Shown: positions 1 through 8,253 of the stretch, piece by piece | Position numbering within the stretch: position 1 is the first letter of the stretch | How the letters are laid out: every line of letters starts with the position of its first letter | Source of the DNA: Bacteriovoracaceae bacterium | GTDB lineage: Bacteria; Bdellovibrionota; Bacteriovoracia; Bacteriovoracales; Bacteriovoracaceae | Length of the DNA stretch: 58,369 nt | Assembly: GCA_029865945.1 (NCBI GenBank) | Contig: JARXAH010000066.1 | Location: 1-58,369 of the forward strand | Reading direction: 5' to 3' | Notes under the pieces: model-generated | The model's input: the letters and a program-made list of their open reading frames with translations, nothing else | Told to the model about the DNA's origin: nothing | Databases searched by the model: none | Translations under genes and position numbers: made by a program

Positions 1-513
1 CTTCATCAATTACAAAGAAATTTAAGTGGAGTCGTAGCTTAAGAATTCAAAGTAAATTCATCTTAGAAACGAAAATGTTAGGATATGTGAAAAGCTCGAT
101 CCACAAAGGGTTTTATCATTTCGCGACAGCGACTAATTAGATATGATCATAGCTCAGATCTTTTGAGAGAAATCAAGGAAGCTGTTTTTAAAACTAAGCC
201 TCTTCCCGATTCATGTCAAACATTGGCCCCATAACTAAGTACACCTTCTTTTCAAATCAAAATTGATTTGTGAAATTAAAAAAGCTGGAAGTAAAATTTC
301 AATGAAGGTATCTACTTAGGTGGTTTTATAAAGGTCCTAGGGTTAAGTATTTTTTTTTGGGACAGTCCTGTATATCACGCCAAACCAGGTCATTTTATTC
401 TATAAACTTAATCTTCTATAATATTTACAGTAATGAAAATTATCTGTATGAATTCATTTTTAAACTTGGTATGTTTTCGCACAAACATTAACATAAATTA
501 AAGGAAATTTTTT
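1..513. other. left-edge region without an intact gene; possible gene remnants
   Basis: No complete gene is visible. One frame is open from the window edge (3..140, 45 codons, ending TAG) and could be the end of a CDS cut by the window. A second frame (91..234, no start codon, ending TAA) reads as protein-like sequence with LLREIKEAVFK in it. Neither is recognisable, and both could be chance or decayed fragments. Further right are a small palindrome at 253-270 (CAAATCAA/TTGATTTG) and a T9 run near 350. Nothing else is supportable. Confidence 0.3.
394..422 (+). promoter_or_regulatory. possible sigma70-type promoter for the gene at 514
   Basis: A perfect -10 box TATAAT lies at 417-422. The hexamer 17 bp upstream (TTTATT, 394-399) is a poor -35. 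The predicted transcript would start near 430 and have a leader of about 85 nt. The -10 match is clear; the rest is weak, as chance TATAAT is common in AT-rich DNA. Confidence 0.3.
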
Positions 514-1185
514 ATGAATTTTATGAAGCTTTTACCAGTAACTATTATCCTTTCAGTAGTGCTTAATTCGACGTTATCTTTTGGGAAACCCGGCCAACTT
601 CTCAGAGAAAGAGAGTTTAAACTGAATATAAATTTTAAGGATTCGAGCGTTAATCAAAAAAATAATATTAAGATTAGTTTTTTTGAATCTGCAAAAAATT
701 ACATTCAGACCCATATTGGAACTGATAATATTTTAATCTTAAATGAAGTCTCAAGCTCAGATACAAGAAATGAAGCAACCATAAACTTGCACCTAGTTTA
801 TTTTGAAAAAAATCAATCTACAGAAGATATCAGCAAAGATGTTTGCCCAAATTTTGATGATTATATCCAGAAGCTGGGTGGTTGTTTTATCGAACAAGAG
901 GATGTTGCCCTATATGAAGTAAGCAAATTAACAATGGAGTATAGATTTTATAACTCAAAATTAAAAAACGATGGACCATTTAGAAACACTTCTTCGGTTC
1001 ATGTAGGTTTTTCAAATATTGATTCTTCAAATCTAGAAGCATCTCTCAAGACAGTAATGAAAACGGGAATGCTACCAAATACTTTTGTTGGTGGACGTGA
1101 GTTAGATGATAAGTTTGAAGTAAGACTTCAAAATTCAAATTTATTTGGAAATCCCTCATTCAATATTAAAATATATGAAAATTAA
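514..1185 (+). CDS. secreted protein of unknown function
   Basis: This 223-aa protein has an N-terminal signal peptide (hydrophobic stretch at about residues 6-22, ending near SFGKPG), so it is probably exported to the periplasm or beyond. The mature part is hydrophilic, rich in Asn, Ser and Lys, and has two cysteines (in DVCPNF and GGCFIE) that could form a disulfide. I do not recognise a family. A purine-rich stretch (AAAGGAAA) precedes the ATG. The next gene starts 17 bp downstream on the same strand, so the two may be co-transcribed, although their products look unrelated. Confidence 0.75.
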   Translation: MNFMKLLPVTIILSVVLNSTLSFGKPGQLLREREFKLNINFKDSSVNQKNNIKISFFESAKNYIQTHIGTDNILILNEVSSSDTRNEATINLHLVYFEKNQSTEDISKDVCPNFDDYIQKLGGCFIEQEDVALYEVSKLTMEYRFYNSKLKNDGPFRNTSSVHVGFSNIDSSNLEASLKTVMKTGMLPNTFVGGRELDDKFEVRLQNSNLFGNPSFNIKIYEN

Positions 1186-1202
1186 AAACTGGGATTAGCA
1201 AA

Positions 1203-2111
1203 ATGCTGGTTCACAAACAAAAAGTTTTAGTGATTGGGGCAACAGGTACGCAACAAAAAACAACCGTTGAGCATTTATTAAAAAATGGGCATGAGGCCTT
1301 TATTTTTACTCGAAATCCCAGTAGCACAACCGTAAAAGATCTTTTAGAAAAAGGCGCCAAAGTTCATGAGGGTAACTTAGCTGATAACCATTCACTTGAA
1401 TTAGCGATGGAGGAAAAAGATGCACTCTCCTTCATCGTTCCGGCCTTTCTTGAAAATCCGGGGGAAGCGAAATCTTACGCATTTTCTGTTTTTCAAATCG
1501 CAAAAAAATGCAAAATTAAGTTGGTTGTTTGGAATCTCAGTGGTGAACTGCAAATGGAATCTCATGGGGATTACAGACATGAAGTGATACGTTATTTAAA
1601 AGAACTAAATATCCCCTACATACTTTTTGAGCCAACTACGTATATGGAAAATTGGCTTGGGCCATGGACTGCCAATTATATTAAAGAAAAAAATTTAGTT
1701 TCTTATCCCCAACTAGCCGTGAAAAAGGTGGGTTGGATGGCGTGCGATGATATGGGAAAATTAATGGCAAAGTCCATGGAACATCCTGAACTTTCAGGTT
1801 CACATTTTAAAGTCAGTGGTATTGAAGCTCCCAATGGTGATGAGCTCGCAAAAATTTTTTCCCAAGCATTAAACCGGCCATTAAAATATTACGCGTTGCC
1901 GCCTGATGAAATGAAAAATGTTTTAGAAACCACTTATGGGCCAGGAGCGGGTGCTGCCGTTGTTGAAATGTACCGAAGAGAGCAAGCGGATCCCAATCAG
2001 CCAGGAAAATTTCATAACATGGTTGAAGTATTAAATAAGATTCCAGTAAAAATGAATACGATTCACGAATGGGTTTTGAAACATCAAACTTTTTTCAATC
2101 CGTGGCCGTGA
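1203..2111 (+). CDS. NmrA-like NAD(P)-binding protein
   Basis: This 302-aa protein begins with a Rossmann-fold beta strand and a GATGTQ nucleotide-binding loop (VLVIGATGTQQKTT, residues 9-22), the pattern of atypical short-chain dehydrogenases of the NmrA/HSCARG group. Family members sense NAD(P)H redox state or act as reductases; the substrate cannot be read from sequence. A TRNPSS segment after beta-2 fits NADPH preference. The rest (LFEPTTYMENW, a conserved-looking patch) resembles the NmrA substrate region. No signal peptide, so probably cytoplasmic. It sits 17 bp after a secreted protein gene and seems to close that unit. Confidence 0.8.
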   Translation: MLVHKQKVLVIGATGTQQKTTVEHLLKNGHEAFIFTRNPSSTTVKDLLEKGAKVHEGNLADNHSLELAMEEKDALSFIVPAFLENPGEAKSYAFSVFQIAKKCKIKLVVWNLSGELQMESHGDYRHEVIRYLKELNIPYILFEPTTYMENWLGPWTANYIKEKNLVSYPQLAVKKVGWMACDDMGKLMAKSMEHPELSGSHFKVSGIEAPNGDELAKIFSQALNRPLKYYALPPDEMKNVLETTYGPGAGAAVVEMYRREQADPNQPGKFHNMVEVLNKIPVKMNTIHEWVLKHQTFFNPWP

Positions 2112-2195
2112 TTAGTCCATTCGGATCTAATTTTTAGCAACTTTAAAGCAAGCTAATGCACAAAAATGCACTTAATTTTTTTTCGAAATTGCTAG

Positions 2196-2235
2196 AAAAA
2201 CAGGTGCCCATGAAAATAATAAAACATGAGCACCT
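2196..2235 (-). terminator. intrinsic terminator of the leftward secreted-protein unit
   Basis: On the minus strand a hairpin with arms AGGTGCTCATG and CATGGGCACCT (one A/C mismatch, 12-nt loop) is followed by GTTTTTC. It lies about 20 bp after the stop of the gene ending at 2254, the right place to end that transcript. On the plus strand there is no T tract after the stem. Confidence 0.6.
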
Positions 2236-2253
2236 ATCGGCCATTTATCGAGA

Positions 2254-3015
2254 CTATTGACCAAGTGCTGATTTAACAATAAGGGACACTTTCTGGATAT
2301 TATTTGATAATTTGAACGCTCTATCTCCCCTCTTTTCTAATTCCTTTAAAAATTCTTTGGCCGAATCAAGGGCCGTGCTCAATTCCTGCAAACTTTTTAT
2401 GGCGTCAGGATGTGCTGGTGATTCTAATTCGATAACATTGAGATAGCCTCTTGCTTTACTCTTAATAGGTAAAAGAAAATTATCTTGTTCTTCACCTGTA
2501 GTTGAGTCCATGGAAGTAATAAATTCGATCACAGGTATGAGTGATCTTACGTTCAGAACAAGGTTTGTTCCTGGCTGGCCACCTGGAAATTGGGGATCAT
2601 CAATAACTATGGCCGAAGCACAAAAGTTTTTGATTTTTACCCACTTGATATTACCTTGAAGTTCAATTTCTAATGGCCCAAAAGTATTGATTCTAGGAAA
2701 CGTGACAGACTTGCTTATGAAATGCCTTTTTGCCACATTAGTTATGTTTAGATCATAGACGAGTTGGCCTCCAATTTTAAATATTAAATGAGCAGGGCCG
2801 TTTTCTGCTTTCTTTACTTCGAAGGCAACAATCGCTTGAAGAAAATTAAAATCTGACACAACAAATTTTGATTCTCCATTTCGAAGCCTAAACATCCTTC
2901 CAGATTTGATTTCATCATTGTCATCAATTTCATTATCGACATCAACAGCAATTGAAACAGCAAAACTATTAGAAACGAACATTAGTGATAAAAAAATAAA
3001 TAATAATTTCTTCAT
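2254..3015 (-). CDS. secreted protein of unknown function
   Basis: With the start at 3015 the protein is 253 aa and opens with a clean signal peptide (MKKLLFIFLSLMFVSNSFA). The upstream ATG at 3042 would add nine residues and overlap the preceding gene, while the ATG at 3015 has an AAGGGG ribosome site 5 nt away, so 3015 is preferred. The mature protein is beta-rich with a DVDNEIDDNDE acidic start and a helical, Leu/Lys/Glu-rich C-terminal third. No family is recognised. It follows another secreted-protein gene by 10 bp, so the two form one leftward transcript starting at the palindromic promoter near 3560. Confidence 0.75.
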   Translation of the reverse strand: MKKLLFIFLSLMFVSNSFAVSIAVDVDNEIDDNDEIKSGRMFRLRNGESKFVVSDFNFLQAIVAFEVKKAENGPAHLIFKIGGQLVYDLNITNVAKRHFISKSVTFPRINTFGPLEIELQGNIKWVKIKNFCASAIVIDDPQFPGGQPGTNLVLNVRSLIPVIEFITSMDSTTGEEQDNFLLPIKSKARGYLNVIELESPAHPDAIKSLQELSTALDSAKEFLKELEKRGDRAFKLSNNIQKVSLIVKSALGQ

Positions 3016-3025
3016 ACATTTCCCC

Positions 3026-3472
3026 TTATTGGCATTTTTCAATGGCAGATGAATTGAGTGGTAGGCCTAAATCTTTTTTTATCCATAGTTGAATTCGCAA
3101 CATTTCATTAAGAAAGCCTTCGTACTCTTTAATGTTGATAAATTTATCAAAAACTCCTTGAGATTTTTGAATAAGAACTCCAAGATTTCGGATTTCACAT
3201 TGATACACTAAAAGACTAGTGTTCATGCCCATAATCGTTCTTAAAGTAAAAATTTGTTTTCTGATGGGATTAATTAATTGATCTTTTTCAGTCCCTGTTA
3301 CCCTATTTTCTCCAATGCGCTCCATGTATCCATCGAGCCATGCGAGGTTATCAGGATTAATGTACGGCTCATAAACCTGATAGTAGTTCACAGGTGGATT
3401 TCTGTAATAAGAATCCTGAGCCAAAATAGCATTACTAGACAAAATACTAATGAAGAAAAAAAATAATTTCAT
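3026..3472 (-). CDS. small secreted protein of unknown function
   Basis: This 148-aa protein has a signal peptide (FFFFISILSSNAILA, residues 4-18, cleavage probably after LAQ). The mature part begins with Tyr/Pro-rich sequence (YYRNPPVNYYQVYEPY) and continues into mainly helical sequence with two cysteines. No family is recognised. It is the first gene of a leftward two-gene unit. Its promoter region carries the same 22-bp palindrome found upstream of the HEFGH protein gene, at nearly the same distance from the start codon (89 versus 92 bp), so the two units are probably co-regulated. Confidence 0.72.
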   Translation of the reverse strand: MKLFFFFISILSSNAILAQDSYYRNPPVNYYQVYEPYINPDNLAWLDGYMERIGENRVTGTEKDQLINPIRKQIFTLRTIMGMNTSLLVYQCEIRNLGVLIQKSQGVFDKFINIKEYEGFLNEMLRIQLWIKKDLGLPLNSSAIEKCQ

Positions 3473-3539
3473 GAGAATTCCTTTGTAAAATGGTTATTAT
3501 TTTTTCGTATCCATTTAGTAACATAGGGGAAGCACAAGC

Positions 3540-3582
3540 ATTATCTTTCTTAGCAAGATGTGTAGCAAAAAATTTTGCTACA
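3540..3582 (-). promoter_or_regulatory. promoter with palindromic operator, upstream of the 3472 gene
   Basis: A perfect 22-bp palindrome lies at 3561-3582 (arms TGTAGCAAAA and TTTTGCTACA around a central AA). On the minus strand its downstream arm contains the -35 box TTGCTA (3563-3568). A 17-bp spacer follows, then the -10 box GATAAT (3540-3545). Transcription would start near 3533, giving a leader of about 60 nt. A dimeric repressor bound here would cover the -35 box. An identical palindrome with the same geometry is at 5994-6015. Confidence 0.75.
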
Positions 3583-3649
3583 GGGGTGGTCGGGATTAGA
3601 TAAGTGAGATTAATACAAAAACTAGATAAAATTAAAAAATAAAAAAAAT

Positions 3650-4432
3650 TTAATCCAAGGAAAGTGGAAAGACCTGAATGGAGATATTATAAATAGATTT
3701 AGATTCGCAATCCTTATATAAATCTTTTAATTGTGTTCTGAAGTCGCTGATAAGTTTTCGAATAGATCCAATTTTTTCGGGGTGAAAAGGAATAGTCAAC
3801 GAACTATAATAACGCTGGTCAATTTTAGTTGTATCAAGTTTTCTTATGGCCAAATTTAAAATATCTTTGTGAGAATCTTTAAGCGATTGAGATTCAGTTT
3901 CTTTGGTTACTTTGATGTGTGGAATTTTTCTCACGTAACCTTGATTCAAATCTCTCTTGATAAATCCTGCCTTAACTAGGTCTTGGACGATGGTTTTTAC
4001 TTTTTCCTCACTCAACGAAAAGCGCATGGCAACATCTTTAACATTGAAGTAAAAATTCTTTGTTTCCATCAGCGAAAGAATTGCAAAATACTCCCATTGG
4101 GAAATAATGCGATATTCACTGTCATCAATGAAGAAATTTCCTAAAGTTTTTGATTCAATTTTTTCTTCGTCATTTTGAAATGGTAAGGATTCCTGATGAC
4201 TAATCTTAAATTTCTCTTGTTCCTCAGGAGATAGGGCAAGGTTTTCAATGGTATGATGTAATTTTTTTTTGGGAATTTTTCTTTTGCCCAGCAAAATTTG
4301 GCTAAGCGAAGAAGGATGAATCCCAAGATCTCTCCCAAAGGCCCTCAGTGAATAATTAACATTCAATGATTGCCTTTGAGAGAGAACTAAGTTCATTTTT
4401 TTTACGTAATAACAAAAGTCTTGTTGCTTCAT
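3650..4432 (-). CDS. TIGR02147/DUF4423-type transcriptional regulator
   Basis: This 260-aa protein shows the layout of the TIGR02147 family, which is abundant in Bdellovibrio-like bacteria and Fibrobacteres. An N-terminal helix-turn-helix reads RAFGRDLGIHPSSLSQILLG (about residues 27-46) and is followed by KRKIPKKK. A second winged-helix-like segment (EYFAILSLMETKNF, then MRFSLSEEKVKTIVQDLVKAGFI, about residues 113-160) matches DUF4423. Family members are presumed DNA-binding regulators; few have known targets. The gene follows the HEFGH protein gene by 30 bp and is likely in its operon. The palindrome found at the promoters of this unit and of the 3472 unit is its best candidate operator, by inference. 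Confidence 0.85.
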   Translation of the reverse strand: MKQQDFCYYVKKMNLVLSQRQSLNVNYSLRAFGRDLGIHPSSLSQILLGKRKIPKKKLHHTIENLALSPEEQEKFKISHQESLPFQNDEEKIESKTLGNFFIDDSEYRIISQWEYFAILSLMETKNFYFNVKDVAMRFSLSEEKVKTIVQDLVKAGFIKRDLNQGYVRKIPHIKVTKETESQSLKDSHKDILNLAIRKLDTTKIDQRYYSSLTIPFHPEKIGSIRKLISDFRTQLKDLYKDCESKSIYNISIQVFPLSLD

Positions 4433-4462
4433 GCGGCCATACTATTCTTTATTTTTTATTCT

Positions 4463-5902
4463 TTAATTTTTATTTTCATCTACTTGATCGAGATTAATAA
4501 GAAACGAAACTTTAAAACTTTTCGGTATCCAACTATCATTCTTATTGAAGCTTGTTAACTGAGTTCCACCACCAACACTAAAAACCATAAGGACGTTTCC
4601 TTGGTAGTAACTAATAGGTTGCACGTATTGCAATTGATAGTTAATGGTACCAATGCGATCCGCTAAATCATCAAACACTTTCTGGTAGCCAATACCTAAT
4701 AGTAGATACTTTTTAAGTTGGATGTTTAATAGCGCTTGTACATAGGGATCTCCATTGGTCTTTCTAACCAGCGGGATACTTGATGGATCATAGACTTTAA
4801 ACCATTGCAATCCGTCAGCGTAATATCGATAGGAATTGGAAGTAAAACCATTCGGGTATTTTCCAGTAAAATAATCATAACTACTGGCGCTAACTCTTAG
4901 ATCCTCCCAAGAGTTATTTCCAAACTTAACTCTGGTGGCAGAAACCATTTCATCTTTTCCAATAGGTTCTGGCTCATAATTTTGCTGTTGTACGGGAACA
5001 CGTTCTTGAGTACTGAGATATACTCCTCCACTAAACTGCATGTTCACTCGTTTAGTTAAACCAAAACCAATAAGAAATTCTGGTAATCCATAGCGTGGCC
5101 TTCCTTTATCAATGAGATTGACTGAGCCAAGTGACATTCCCATGTAATTATTCTTACCAATGTCATAACGATCAGAGACTGCATCTTCCTTACTTCTTTG
5201 TACTTGAAATTGGATAATTTGATTTTGTTGGAATACAAATTCCTCATTCACGGAAGCGAGAAAATCTTTATTAGCATTGGCAATACATTTTCCAATGGCA
5301 TCTAAAACATAGTGGATATTTCTGTACTTGCTAGAACCATGTAGTTCTTGAGGGTAGGACAAGTCAGCAACATGGCCGAACTCATGAATCATAAGTTCTG
5401 TTAAATAAGTGTTACTAATGATTTTACCATCTACGAAATAGCTTGGATTGACGTAAATTTTCTTAAGTGATTCATGGGTTATCATCGCCTCAGGTAAATT
5501 GGTCGCGGGATTGACGAAACTAATCCTATCCTCTGGGCCTGCCAAAATAAAATCTACCTTGGTATCGCTATAGAGAGCTGTAGCAAAATTGCGCCAATTG
5601 ACTTCATAAAATTTTATGACTTTAGCATTATCTGGATCATTTTTATCAAGGCCGCATCTTTCATAAGGCAAAAATTGTGCCGTTAATTCTATCAGTCGCC
5701 ATGATTGTAATCTTGCATGTTCTAAGAGAGCTTGAATTTGAAGATTAGCTCCGCCACCTCCTCCTTTTTCTCCACTGTCATTGCGATTATTATAGGCCTT
5801 ATCTAAGATGATTGCCTTTTTGTATGAATATTGTGCGTAAGAGGAAGACACCATGAGAAGAGTTGCAAATAAGTAAAAAAACAAATGTTTCAGCAGGTTC
5901 AT
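4463..5902 (-). CDS. secreted protein with a zincin-type HEFGH motif
   Basis: This 479-aa protein starts with a signal peptide (residues 1-23, ending SSSYAQ) followed by a Gly-rich linker (EKGGGGGAN). An HEFGH motif at His173-His177, in a helical context (YLTELMIHEFGHVADLSY), matches the HExxH zinc-binding signature of metallopeptidases, with Glu174 as the possible catalytic base; the third ligand is not obvious. The C-terminal 200 residues alternate hydrophobic and polar residues (LLGIGYQKVFDDL, then GNVLMVFSVGGG), a pattern seen in outer-membrane beta-strands, so it may be surface-anchored. It is the first gene of the palindrome-controlled unit that ends with the TIGR02147 regulator. Peptidase activity is inferred from the motif only. 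Confidence 0.7.
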   Translation of the reverse strand: MNLLKHLFFYLFATLLMVSSSYAQYSYKKAIILDKAYNNRNDSGEKGGGGGANLQIQALLEHARLQSWRLIELTAQFLPYERCGLDKNDPDNAKVIKFYEVNWRNFATALYSDTKVDFILAGPEDRISFVNPATNLPEAMITHESLKKIYVNPSYFVDGKIISNTYLTELMIHEFGHVADLSYPQELHGSSKYRNIHYVLDAIGKCIANANKDFLASVNEEFVFQQNQIIQFQVQRSKEDAVSDRYDIGKNNYMGMSLGSVNLIDKGRPRYGLPEFLIGFGLTKRVNMQFSGGVYLSTQERVPVQQQNYEPEPIGKDEMVSATRVKFGNNSWEDLRVSASSYDYFTGKYPNGFTSNSYRYYADGLQWFKVYDPSSIPLVRKTNGDPYVQALLNIQLKKYLLLGIGYQKVFDDLADRIGTINYQLQYVQPISYYQGNVLMVFSVGGGTQLTSFNKNDSWIPKSFKVSFLINLDQVDENKN

Positions 5903-5972
5903 ATTGATCTCCTAAAGTAAAATTGCAGATCGTTCATTTGAGATACGTTTATGATTCAAAAAATATGTTGTT

Positions 5973-6016
5973 GCTATACTTTGGAGCATAGAGTGTAGCA
6001 AAAAATTTTGCTACAC
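5973..6016 (-). promoter_or_regulatory. promoter with palindromic operator, upstream of the HEFGH/TIGR02147 unit
   Basis: The 22-bp palindrome of 3561-3582 recurs exactly at 5994-6015 and here extends to 24 bp (G5993 pairs C6016). On the minus strand the -35 box TTGCTA (5996-6001) sits inside it. A 17-bp spacer follows, then the -10 box TATAGC (5973-5978). The layout matches the other copy base for base in spacing, although the spacers differ in sequence. That points to a conserved operator rather than one recently duplicated block. Confidence 0.75.
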
Positions 6017-6257
6017 ATCGAATTCAGAAGATTACTTAAAGCGGGCCACATTGAAAAAATCAAACTAGGCCAATGTAAGATCTGAAAATTCTTGTCTTTC
6101 TTAGCTTAATTTAGCACTCAATTCAAGCAACATTTATGAGTCCAATGGATTCATAGTGGTGGGGATGGGGCGAGTAACTCGCTGAAGGAGGGAAAGGAGC
6201 TTAGGGAGGGAACTTATAGGGAACTCATATCTATTTTTTGATATAAACCCATTTGAT

Positions 6258-6285
6258 TGACCGCAGGCATGTCTACCTGCGGCCA
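6258..6285 (-). terminator. GC-rich hairpin downstream of hpf
   Basis: Arms CCGCAGG (6261-6267) and CCTGCGG (6276-6282) pair perfectly around an 8-nt loop, and TTG/CAA extends the stem after one mismatch. It begins 25 bp after the hpf stop. No strong T run follows on either strand, so it may be a terminator with a poor tail or an mRNA 3'-end stabiliser. Confidence 0.45.
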
Positions 6286-6310
6286 ATTTAGCTTCTAAAT
6301 TATAATTTTG

Positions 6311-6703
6311 TTAAGCCGCTTCATCTTCTCGGTTGGATCTTTTCGCACGCTTCGTACTTTTCCTAGATTTTCTCGATTCTAAAAAGTGCCCGGCCTTAGT
6401 CACACTGTCTCGTCCTAATCGGTGATGAAGTTTATCTTTTAATTTTCGCATTTGAGTTTCTACTTTATCGACTACTAAATCAAAAGATTTGTAGAGGGAA
6501 TCACTTTCTGCGGAAGCATGGAGTTTGAAACCATTTCCTATCACACAAATATCGGCCACTTGTTTTTTGTCCTTGGCAAAACAATACCATTGAACTTCAA
6601 AATTTCCGGAAAAAAATTTATTTAAATGAAAGGACTTCTCGTGGATTCTGGTATCGAGTGCAGGTGTATGTTCTAAGTGTCTAAAACAAGTTGTAATTTT
6701 CAT
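6311..6703 (-). CDS. hpf: ribosome hibernation promoting factor (HPF/RaiA family, short form)
   Basis: This 130-aa protein has the S30AE/YfiA fold: beta-1 MKITTCFRHLEHTPALDTRI, a helix, strands with KDKKQVADICVIGNG and LHASAESDSLYKSFDLVVDKVETQMRKLKDKL. It binds the 30S subunit decoding region and stabilises inactive ribosomes in starvation. It lacks the C-terminal dimerisation domain of long HPF and ends in a basic tail (RKSRKSTKRAKRSNRE) slightly longer than usual for short forms. It directly follows rpoN (42 bp), the conserved lptB-rpoN-hpf order of many Proteobacteria. Confidence 0.93.
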   Translation of the reverse strand: MKITTCFRHLEHTPALDTRIHEKSFHLNKFFSGNFEVQWYCFAKDKKQVADICVIGNGFKLHASAESDSLYKSFDLVVDKVETQMRKLKDKLHHRLGRDSVTKAGHFLESRKSRKSTKRAKRSNREDEAA

Positions 6704-6745
6704 GAAAACCTCCGATATTTTTTAAATATTGTTAATACAGGAGAG

Positions 6746-8221
6746 CTAAGTTTTTTTCCTCTTGCTGGAAGAAAGAAAACCTAATTCATCGCGATACTTT
6801 GCAACTGTTCTTCTTGCAATCGTAATTCCATTTCCTCCTAATAATGTAACGATTCTTTCGTCTGATAGAGGGTTACGAACATCTTCTGATTCTATGAGTG
6901 TTTTAATTTTTAATTTGATGGAGTCACCGGTGGCCCCTTCGTTTCCTTCCTTAGATCCCACGCCGGTATTAAAAAAATATTTAAGTTCAAAAATTCCCAG
7001 CGGTGTATGCATATATTTATTGGTGGTCACTCTTGAAACCGTGGATTCATGCATCCCAATTTCTGCGGCAATATCTTTTAAAATCATGGGCCGCATATAG
7101 TTTTGGCCTTTACGAAAAAAATCTTGTTGATAGGCAACAATCGCAGTGGCCACTTTTTCTACGGTACGTGAGCGATTTTCAATCGACCGAAGTAACCAGA
7201 GGGCCGATCGCAATTTTTCTTTGATAAAATCTTTAGAATCTTTATCACTAGAAGATTTTGTTAAAATCGATTTGTAGTACTGAGAAATTTTCAAGGGCGG
7301 TATGCCGTCATTATTTATTTGAACGGCGTACTCATCTCCCATAAGTTTTACGTATATATCTGGGACAATGTAGTGAGTCTCCTCGTCTGAAATTAGTCTT
7401 CCAGGGCGTGGATGCAATTCAGAAATCAGCATTTCTGTTTGCTTTAAATCTTCAATCGAGCATTGAAATTTCTTACATAGGTAATCGTAATTTTTTCGGT
7501 TGAGGTCTTCCAGATGATCGCGAACGATGTTTTCTAAAAGCATGGATTGATTTTCTAGATGTCTCGCTTGCACAATGAGTGATTCTTTAGAATTTTTGGT
7601 GGCACAGCCCACTGGATCTAAGTGCTGAATCAATTTTAAAAGTTTATGGGCATCTTCTTTAGATATTTCTGATTGAGTAATTAAAGTCTCTAACTCTTCT
7701 TCTAAAAATCCATCGCGATTCAAATTTCCAATGACAGAGAGCGCAAAATTAATTTCCTCTTCGCTTAAGTCTTCCATCCTAATCTGCCACTCAAGATGCT
7801 CGGCGAGTCCCATCGTTTTATGAGAAACTTGATCTAAAACTGAAAGGCCTTCCTCATCATTGCCGCCATCGTTTGATTCGATTTTCGCCTTAGCGCCATC
7901 TTCGAAAGAATTGACGTACCCTTCCCAATCAAATTCATCACTAGAATCTTTTGCTTCTTTTTCCATATCATGAGTTGCAGTATCTGTTAGTTCTCCGCTG
8001 TCATTATCTATCTCACTATCACCCTCTGAGTCGCTTTCAGACTCGTTGTCTGAATCGGATGCTTCGTTTTCAATTTCTTCTAAAAGGGGATTTTCGGATA
8101 ATTCTTGGGCAATCAAGTCGCTCATCTCCATATGAGTCATCGCAAGCATTTTGATGGCCTGCTGCAACTGAGGCGTGATGACCGTGGACTGAATTTGTTT
8201 TTGCGATTGTCCAAGTTTCAT
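6746..8221 (-). CDS. rpoN: RNA polymerase sigma-54 factor
   Basis: This 491-aa protein shows all three sigma54 regions. Region I is Gln/Leu-rich (MKLGQSQKQIQSTVITPQLQ, then AIKMLAMTHMEMSDLIAQEL). Region II is strongly acidic (about residues 55-115, many Asp/Glu/Ser). Region III has the core-binding part, an HTH (DIAAEIGMHESTVSRVTTNKY) and the RpoN box ARRTVAKYRDELG near residue 472. It directs RNA polymerase to -24/-12 promoters and needs an AAA+ activator to open them; no activator gene is in this window. Candidate target promoters are seen at 45877, 47692 and 49781. It follows lptB by 32 bp. Confidence 0.97.
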   Translation of the reverse strand: MKLGQSQKQIQSTVITPQLQQAIKMLAMTHMEMSDLIAQELSENPLLEEIENEASDSDNESESDSEGDSEIDNDSGELTDTATHDMEKEAKDSSDEFDWEGYVNSFEDGAKAKIESNDGGNDEEGLSVLDQVSHKTMGLAEHLEWQIRMEDLSEEEINFALSVIGNLNRDGFLEEELETLITQSEISKEDAHKLLKLIQHLDPVGCATKNSKESLIVQARHLENQSMLLENIVRDHLEDLNRKNYDYLCKKFQCSIEDLKQTEMLISELHPRPGRLISDEETHYIVPDIYVKLMGDEYAVQINNDGIPPLKISQYYKSILTKSSSDKDSKDFIKEKLRSALWLLRSIENRSRTVEKVATAIVAYQQDFFRKGQNYMRPMILKDIAAEIGMHESTVSRVTTNKYMHTPLGIFELKYFFNTGVGSKEGNEGATGDSIKLKIKTLIESEDVRNPLSDERIVTLLGGNGITIARRTVAKYRDELGFLSSSKRKKT

Positions 8222-8253
8222 TTTTGATTCACTATCCTTATCCTAAATTTTTT

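Larger units (their letters stand above)
5903..6310. other. 408-bp intergenic region with promoter, palindromes and hairpin
   Basis: No gene is seen here. The left part holds the palindromic promoter of the leftward HEFGH unit. The middle holds a second palindrome (6136-6154, ATGAGTCCA/TGGATTCAT around one A) and a purine-rich, C-poor stretch (6170-6220). The right end carries a strong GC-rich hairpin 3' of hpf. Confidence 0.6.

Noticed and set aside
6136-6154. Second palindromic operator near the HEFGH unit
   Set aside because: It differs from the 22-bp palindrome, has no copy elsewhere in the window and no promoter geometry, so it was only noted.
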